Below, one piece after another: positions 58,429 through 64,000 of a stretch of DNA of 64,000 nucleotides; within the stretch, counting starts at the first letter, position 1; each line of letters starts with the position of its first letter. The stretch comes from Flaccisagitta enflata (lineage: Eukaryota > Chaetognatha > Sagittoidea > Aphragmophora): the NCBI GenBank assembly GCA_965153355.1, contig OZ231126.1:52824001-52888000 (forward strand). Direction: 5' to 3'. Under the pieces are notes generated by a model. That model was not told the DNA's origin. It made no database searches and saw only the letters and a program-made list of their open reading frames with translations. Position numbers and translations under genes: made by a program.

Positions 58429-59325
58429 TATTAGTCATTTTTGGTCATTTTTGATCATTTATGTCACTTTGTTCATTTAAGTCATTTGTGTCTATTTTGG
58501 GCATTTAAAGTAGTTTTAAGTCATTTTAAGTCAATTTGGGACATATCAGGTCATTTTTGGTCATTTAACCTGGTTTTTTGGTATGTTTACGCCATTCATG
58601 TTTTTTTTTTTTTTTGTTTTTTTTTTTGGGTTTTTGGGTTTTTGGTTTTTGGTTTTTTGGTTTTTGGTTTTTAGGTTTTAGGTTTAGTTTTAGTTTTTTT
58701 TTGGTTTTGGTTTTGTTTTGTTTTTTTGTTTTTTTGTTTTTTTTTTTGTTTTTGTTTTTTTGGTTTTGGTTTTGGTTTTTGGTTTTTTGGTGTTTTGGTT
58801 TTTTGGTTTTTTGTTTTTTTGTTTTTTGTTTTTTTGGTTTTTTGGTTTTTTGGTTTTTTGGTTTTTGGTTTTTGATTTTTGGTCATTTAACATGGTTTTT
58901 TTGGTATGTTTAGGTCATTTGTTTTTGGTTTTTTGGTTTTTTGGTATATTTTTGTGGTCATTCATGTTTTTAGTTTTTTGTTTTTGTTTTTGTTTTTTAG
59001 ATTTTGGATTTTGAATTTTGGTGTTTTTTGGTTTTTTTTTTGTCGGTTTTTGGTTTTTGGTTTTTAGTTTTTGTTTTTTGGTTTTTGGTTTTGGATTTGT
59101 TTTCTGGTTTTTAGTTTTTTTGGTTTTTGTTTTGGTTGTTTTATATGTTGTTTTTTTTTTTTTTGTTTTTGTTTTTGGTTTTATTAGTCTTTTGGTTATA
59201 GGTGTTAGCCTTTAGGTTTTTTATTTTTTTGTTTTTTCTTGTTTTTTTTGTTTTTGCTTTTGTTTATTTTATTTTTTTATTTTGTTTTTGTTTTTTTTTT
59301 TCGTTTTGTTTTTTTTTTTTTTTTT
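58429..59325. repeat. GTCATTT, then T/G-rich (GGTTTTT)n tract
   Basis: 58431-58575 is a GTCATTTTTG-type repeat; from about 58600 a T/G-only tract of GGTTTTTT and GTTTTT units continues to 59325. Confidence 0.9.
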
Positions 59326-59329
59326 GTTA

Positions 59330-60290
59330 ATGTCTGATTTAGGTCTGGTTTAAGTCTTGTTTAAGTATGGTTTAAATCTGGTTTAATTCTGGTTTAATTC
59401 TGGTTTAAATCTGGCTTAATTCTGGTTTAGGTCTGGTGTATGTCTGTTGTAGGTCTGGTTTAAGTCTGGTTTAAGTCTGGTTTAAGTCTGGTTTAAGTCT
59501 GGTTTAAGTCTGTTTCAAGTCTGGTTTAAGTCTGGTTTAAGTCTGGTTTAAGTCTAGTTCAAGTCTGGTTCATGTCTGGTTGAAGTTTGTTTAAGTCTGG
59601 TTTAAGTCTGGTTTGGGTCTGGTTTAATTTTGGTTTAAGTCTGGTTTAAGTCTAGTTAATGTCTGGTTATAGTCTGCTTTAAGTCTGGTTTAAGTTTGTT
59701 TTAAATCTGGTTTATGTTTGGTTTAAGTCTGGTTTAAATCTGGTTTGAGTCTGATTTATGTCTGGTTTAAGTCTGGTTTAATTCTGGTTTAAGTTTGGTT
59801 AGGGTCTGGTTTAAGTCTGGTTTGAATCTGGTTTAATTCTGGTTTAGGTCTGGTTTAAGTCTGGTCTAATTCCGGTTTTGGTCTGGTTTAGGTCTGGTTT
59901 AAGTCTGGTTTAATTCCGGTTTAGGTCTGGTTAAGGTCTGCTTTAGGTCTGGTTTAAGTCTAGTCTAAGTCCGGTTTAAGTCTGGGTTAAGTCTTGTTTA
60001 AGTCTGTTTTAAGTCTGGTTTTAGTCTGACACAAGTCTGGTTCAAGTCTCGTTTAAGTCTGGTGTAAGTCTGGTTAATGTCTGATTTAAGTCTGGTTTAA
60101 GTCTGTTTTGGGTCTGGTTTAAATCTGGTTTATGTTTGGTTAAGGTCCGGTTCTAGTCTGGTTTAGGTCTGATTTTAGTCTGGTTTACGTCTGGTTTAAA
60201 TCTGGTTTAAATCTGGTTTAAGTCTGGTTAATGTCTGGTTAATGTCTGGTTAAAGTCTGGATTAAGTCTGGTTTAAATCTGGTTCATGTT
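59330..60290. repeat. 11-bp satellite-like array (GTCTGGTTTAA)n
   Basis: About 85 units of GTCTGGTTTAA with single-base variants over 960 bp. Confidence 0.95.
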
Positions 60291-60338
60291 GATAAAGAGA
60301 TACAATAAGGAATCAGGTCAATTGTGTTATCTATGTCA

Positions 60339-60369
60339 CGCACGCGACTTATAGGTGTTGGCATTGTTT
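60339..60369 (+). mobile_element. Hairpin-family 3' end
   Basis: CACGCGACTTATAGGTGTTG then GCATTGTTTG matches the end of the 56922-57137 copy. The 11-bp array directly upstream may be an expanded core. Confidence 0.6.
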
Positions 60370-60455
60370 GTTTACATATTGCTCTGCTTTTTGTGCGTCA
60401 AACAAAAATAAAAAGAGACCAAATGTGCTTTTCTCTAGATAAACGGAACAGAATC

Positions 60456-60685
60456 ATGTTTTTAGTCGCGTGCTACGCGACTTTACACCCCGCTTTGTCG
60501 GTCCGTTCGTCGGTCTGTCGGTCCATCCGTCCGTCCATCCGTCCGTCCGTCCGTCACACTTTACTTTTTTTGGTTTTTTTTTTGCGGTCTATGGCCTCAC
60601 TGCTCCTGCCAAAGTGATCAAGTGACCTCGAATATGGCCCCTGCCCACCCGCACGCGACTGGGTAGCCGTGTATCCGGCCTTGTT
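60456..60685 (+). mobile_element. Hairpin-family element, GTCGCG subfamily
   Basis: TTTTTAGTCGCG-TGCTA-CGCGACT; GTCC/GTCG core; CCCCTGCCCACCC; GCACGCGACT; GCCG-TGTATC-CGGC; CTTGTTTTT. About 230 bp and complete. Confidence 0.85.
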
Positions 60686-60689
60686 TTTA

Positions 60690-61301
<612 letters not shown>

Positions 61302-62104
61302 GAAGGAATAGTCGCAAAAGCGTTAGATGGTCAGCGGTACCCATTGCCCCTATGTGAGTGTATGTGGGTGTGAGTTGGTTAGAGGGGCAGCGGCCCCGAA
61401 GGGGCCAATGACCTATGCTGTTTTTATTTGAGCCTAAAGGCTGGGATTAGGGCCTGGAGTCTGGCATTGGTGCCGTGAGGCTGGGATTTGATCCTCGAGG
61501 CTGGGATTTGAGCCTCCAGGCTGGGAATTCAGCCTTGAGGCTGGGATTTGAGCCTCAAGGCTGGGATTTGAGCTTGGAAGCTAGCATTTGGGCCTCGAGG
61601 GGGGGGACGAAGAAGGAGGAGAAGGAGAAGGAGGAGAAGAAGGAGAAATTTCTGCATGTGAAAGCATACAGAGTTAAGCTAAATACAATGTGTGAACCCC
61701 CTGAAAACTGTAGCACCCCCACCTACAGCTTTAATTAATTATATCAGAAAGACTTTTGGAATGAAAAAACAATGTTTATATCAATATAAGTGGCGCCACC
61801 AGAGCGATTTTTAAATTTTTTCCTCTAACCAAAAATATAGCCTATAATAGTGTAAAAATAAGCTATTTCTATAAATTCGTAAAATTATAGATTTCATGCT
61901 ATATTTTGAGATTATAGTGGAAATTGCAAAATCGCCTTGGTGGCGCCACTTGTATAATCCTAAGCTATAATTAGCAACTTATCACAAATCATTTGTTACT
62001 GTAGTTTGATCTGTAAGGGGGGGTGCTACAGTTTTAGGGGGTTCACATCTTATATTAACCCTTCTTCTGTAGGTCATTGGCCCCTTCGGGGCCGCTGCCC
62101 AAAA
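61302..62104. mobile_element. 35-bp-TIR element with 20-bp core array, copy 2
   Basis: Left TIR 61385-61419, right TIR 62071-62100, the same inverted repeat as copy 1 but with CCAATGACC and GGTCATTGG in place of CCGATGACC and GGTCATCGG. The core of 20-bp units at 61435-61600 is shorter. A MITE (61692-62046) sits in its right half. Confidence 0.75.
61692..62046. mobile_element. MITE with 28-bp TIR nested in copy 2
   Basis: GTGAACCCCCTGAAAACTG at the left and its complement at the right with one indel. An inner inverted repeat holds AAGTGGCGCCACC and GGTGGCGCCACTT. Same plan as 36412-36805. Confidence 0.75.
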
Positions 62105-62238
<134 letters not shown>

Positions 62239-62513
62239 GATGTTTTTTTTATTCAGATTGGTACCAAATGCAACATGTAAATTACTCAGTAATGCAGGTT
62301 GAGTAGTGTACCATTTGTACAATATTGTGTGGACTGTGAACAATTGACTACAATATTAAGCAACCGCAACAACAACCATGTCCATGTCTATGTCCATAAG
62401 CAAATCAAGCACAAGGCCCCTTCCCGAAAAGAACACAAACAATGATACAATAGAACATTAAAACAATAAAACCGTAAAAATGGCAAATCGTGATGCAAGA
62501 GGAGGAAGAAGAA

Positions 62514-62588
62514 GAAAAAGAAAAAGAAAAAGAAAAAGAAAAAGAAAAAGAAAAAGAAAAAGAAAAAGAAAAAGAAAAAGAAAAAGGA
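62514..62588. repeat. (GAAAAA)n microsatellite
   Basis: About 12 hexanucleotide units. Confidence 0.95.
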
Positions 62589-62757
62589 GAAGAGAAGAAG
62601 AAGAAAAAGAAGAAGAAATACAATATGTATGAAGAAGAACAAGGGACATGCTGAACATCTTTTGGGGACGAGACAGACGTTTCACGGATGCCTCATGGAT
62701 GGCCACGTTTCGCGTAAAAATCAGACAAAACCCGACCAGACTAAGGCAGCAGATGGA

Positions 62758-62781
62758 GCTCTCTCTCTCTCTCTCTCTCTC
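62758..62781. repeat. (CT)n microsatellite
   Basis: About 12 units. Confidence 0.9.
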
Positions 62782-63932
62782 CAAACAGACATGTCCATCA
62801 AACGCTCGGATAGGCCGCTGCCTATTTTCACACCAACTAAACATTTAAGAGGATGTGCTCTAGCAATGGTCAGAACGTGCGGTTCTTCATTTGCTCTTTC
62901 CTCTTCCTCCCCTCATTTCTCCTCTCACAATCTACCAATCTACCGCTCCTCCCTTCATCCATTACCCATTCACCCCGTTTCATATCTTTTAAACATCAAC
63001 CACATCCATGAGAGGGATTCCATTTTTTGGAGTTTTGTTGTCCTTGTCCTTGTCCTTGTCCTTGTCCTTGTCCTCGTAAAAACTTGTTTCTCATCACTTA
63101 TTTTACTTGAGTTATGCCCGAGCCTAAAAAAGACCATGTACTACTTTTGGTCCGTCGGTCGGTCACGCGTTCGTTAAACAACACGGGTTGGTCTTCTTTG
63201 CCTCCCATTCATACTTGTGTTCATAGGCCATTGCCTTACATCGTTACTTATATTATCCTGCGTAAGTCTTCTTTTTTTTGCGTTCACGTTGAGGACAATT
63301 TTGTCCATTCCATCACTTTTTTCTCATCTTTCCTTTCAGATTTCGATTCAGTCCGTTCCCGTAATATTGATCTCAAAGATTTTTTTTTCATTGCGCTCTT
63401 CTTCAGTCAGCAAAGGTTCTCTGTACTACGCGAATTAAAAAAAAAGACGCACCCTTTTATTTGATGATAAAAATGACTTGTAAATTGTTAAAAAAATTTA
63501 ATAGAGAACGTGATTTTGAAGATTTTCAAATTATCTTTTATTCTAAACCAATCTCAGATCTGTATCTTTAACGGTTTAGGAGCTAGAGCTCTCTAAAGTG
63601 AGACACCATTTTGGGGAATTGCATCTTTTTCAAAGGAACAGCAAAAACAAATTTGGCAACATTTTTACTCAAACTAATGCAATTTCTAAACAAAAAAAAA
63701 AAAAAGATAGAGATACCAGAATGGCGCCAAATGAAAGAGTTTTTCAAGGGCTTCAAAATGGTCTATGATTTTAATTAGTTTTTTTTCATTGTCAATGGCG
63801 CAATCATCCATTCAAAAGTGCGTCTTTTTCTAAAATTCGTATAGTATTTCTGCATTCCTGCCACTCTGTCTTCGTCTCTGTCTCTCCTTCTGTCTCTTTT
63901 TTTCTCTGATCCTGTCTTCCTCTTTTTTTCTG
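62782..63932. other. Sequence with no recognised gene
   Basis: A (TTGTCC)n tract at 63036-63076 and a short GGTCCGTCGGTCGGTC at about 63150 recalling the hairpin-family core. No gene supported. Confidence 0.45.

Positions 63933-64000
<68 letters not shown>
63933..64000. repeat. (CT)n microsatellite reaching the window end
   Basis: At least 33 units, truncated by the window. Confidence 0.95.

Overview
The window is repeat-dominated animal DNA, almost certainly from an invertebrate. I recognise no host gene. What can be supported is a stack of transposable elements, several families of foldback or MITE-type elements with readable target-site duplications, two unusual GC-rich minisatellites, and a very high load of microsatellites (GA/CT, CA/TG, CTTT, GTGA). 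BEL/Pao and Penelope-like retroelements plus hAT-type MITEs point to a metazoan. I cannot name the organism more closely.

Left part (1-8.5 kb): a hAT-type MITE with an 8-bp target duplication (26-411); AT-rich DNA; a broken Penelope-like retroelement on the minus strand (2203-4680) with a GIY-YIG-type tail ahead of the reverse transcriptase, as in Naiad-type elements; and two GGCGCC-rich arrays with a 32-bp unit (5277-5775 and 7205-8464).

Centre (8.47-21.7 kb): a three-level nest. The second array (7205-8464, resuming 21423-21691) is split by a 1.44-kb element with long terminal inverted repeats (TSD CAAGG). Its left arm is split by an 11.5-kb BEL/Pao LTR retrotransposon (8763-20265, TSD CCCCC). 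The LTRs differ by one base and one indel, so the insertion is young. Gag and Pol share one reading frame for 2,112 codons, interrupted only by two UGA codons; the one at the gag/pol border is followed by CUAG, a classical readthrough context. The leader carries two sets of roughly 40-bp tandem repeats that fold into hairpins, one set with compensatory changes. An extra gene between pol and the 3' LTR encodes a polyglutamine protein with a CCHC zinc knuckle.

Right of the nest (21.7-29 kb) lie remnants that look like a second, decayed BEL element on the minus strand, an inverted duplication that mirrors part of its coding sequence, and three further terminal-inverted-repeat elements, one nested.

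From 29 kb to the end the sequence is mostly simple repeats with scattered MITEs. Across the window about a dozen copies of one short element family occur (TTTTTAG, hairpin, GTCC/GTCG core, second hairpin, TTGTT). Its layout resembles non-autonomous Helentrons. Its short subterminal motif differs between subfamilies (GTCGCG, GTTGCG, GATGCG) but changes together at the 5' hairpin and the 3' end. Two copies of a 35-bp-TIR element with a 20-bp internal array (35.1 and 61.3 kb) show the same kind of concerted change.
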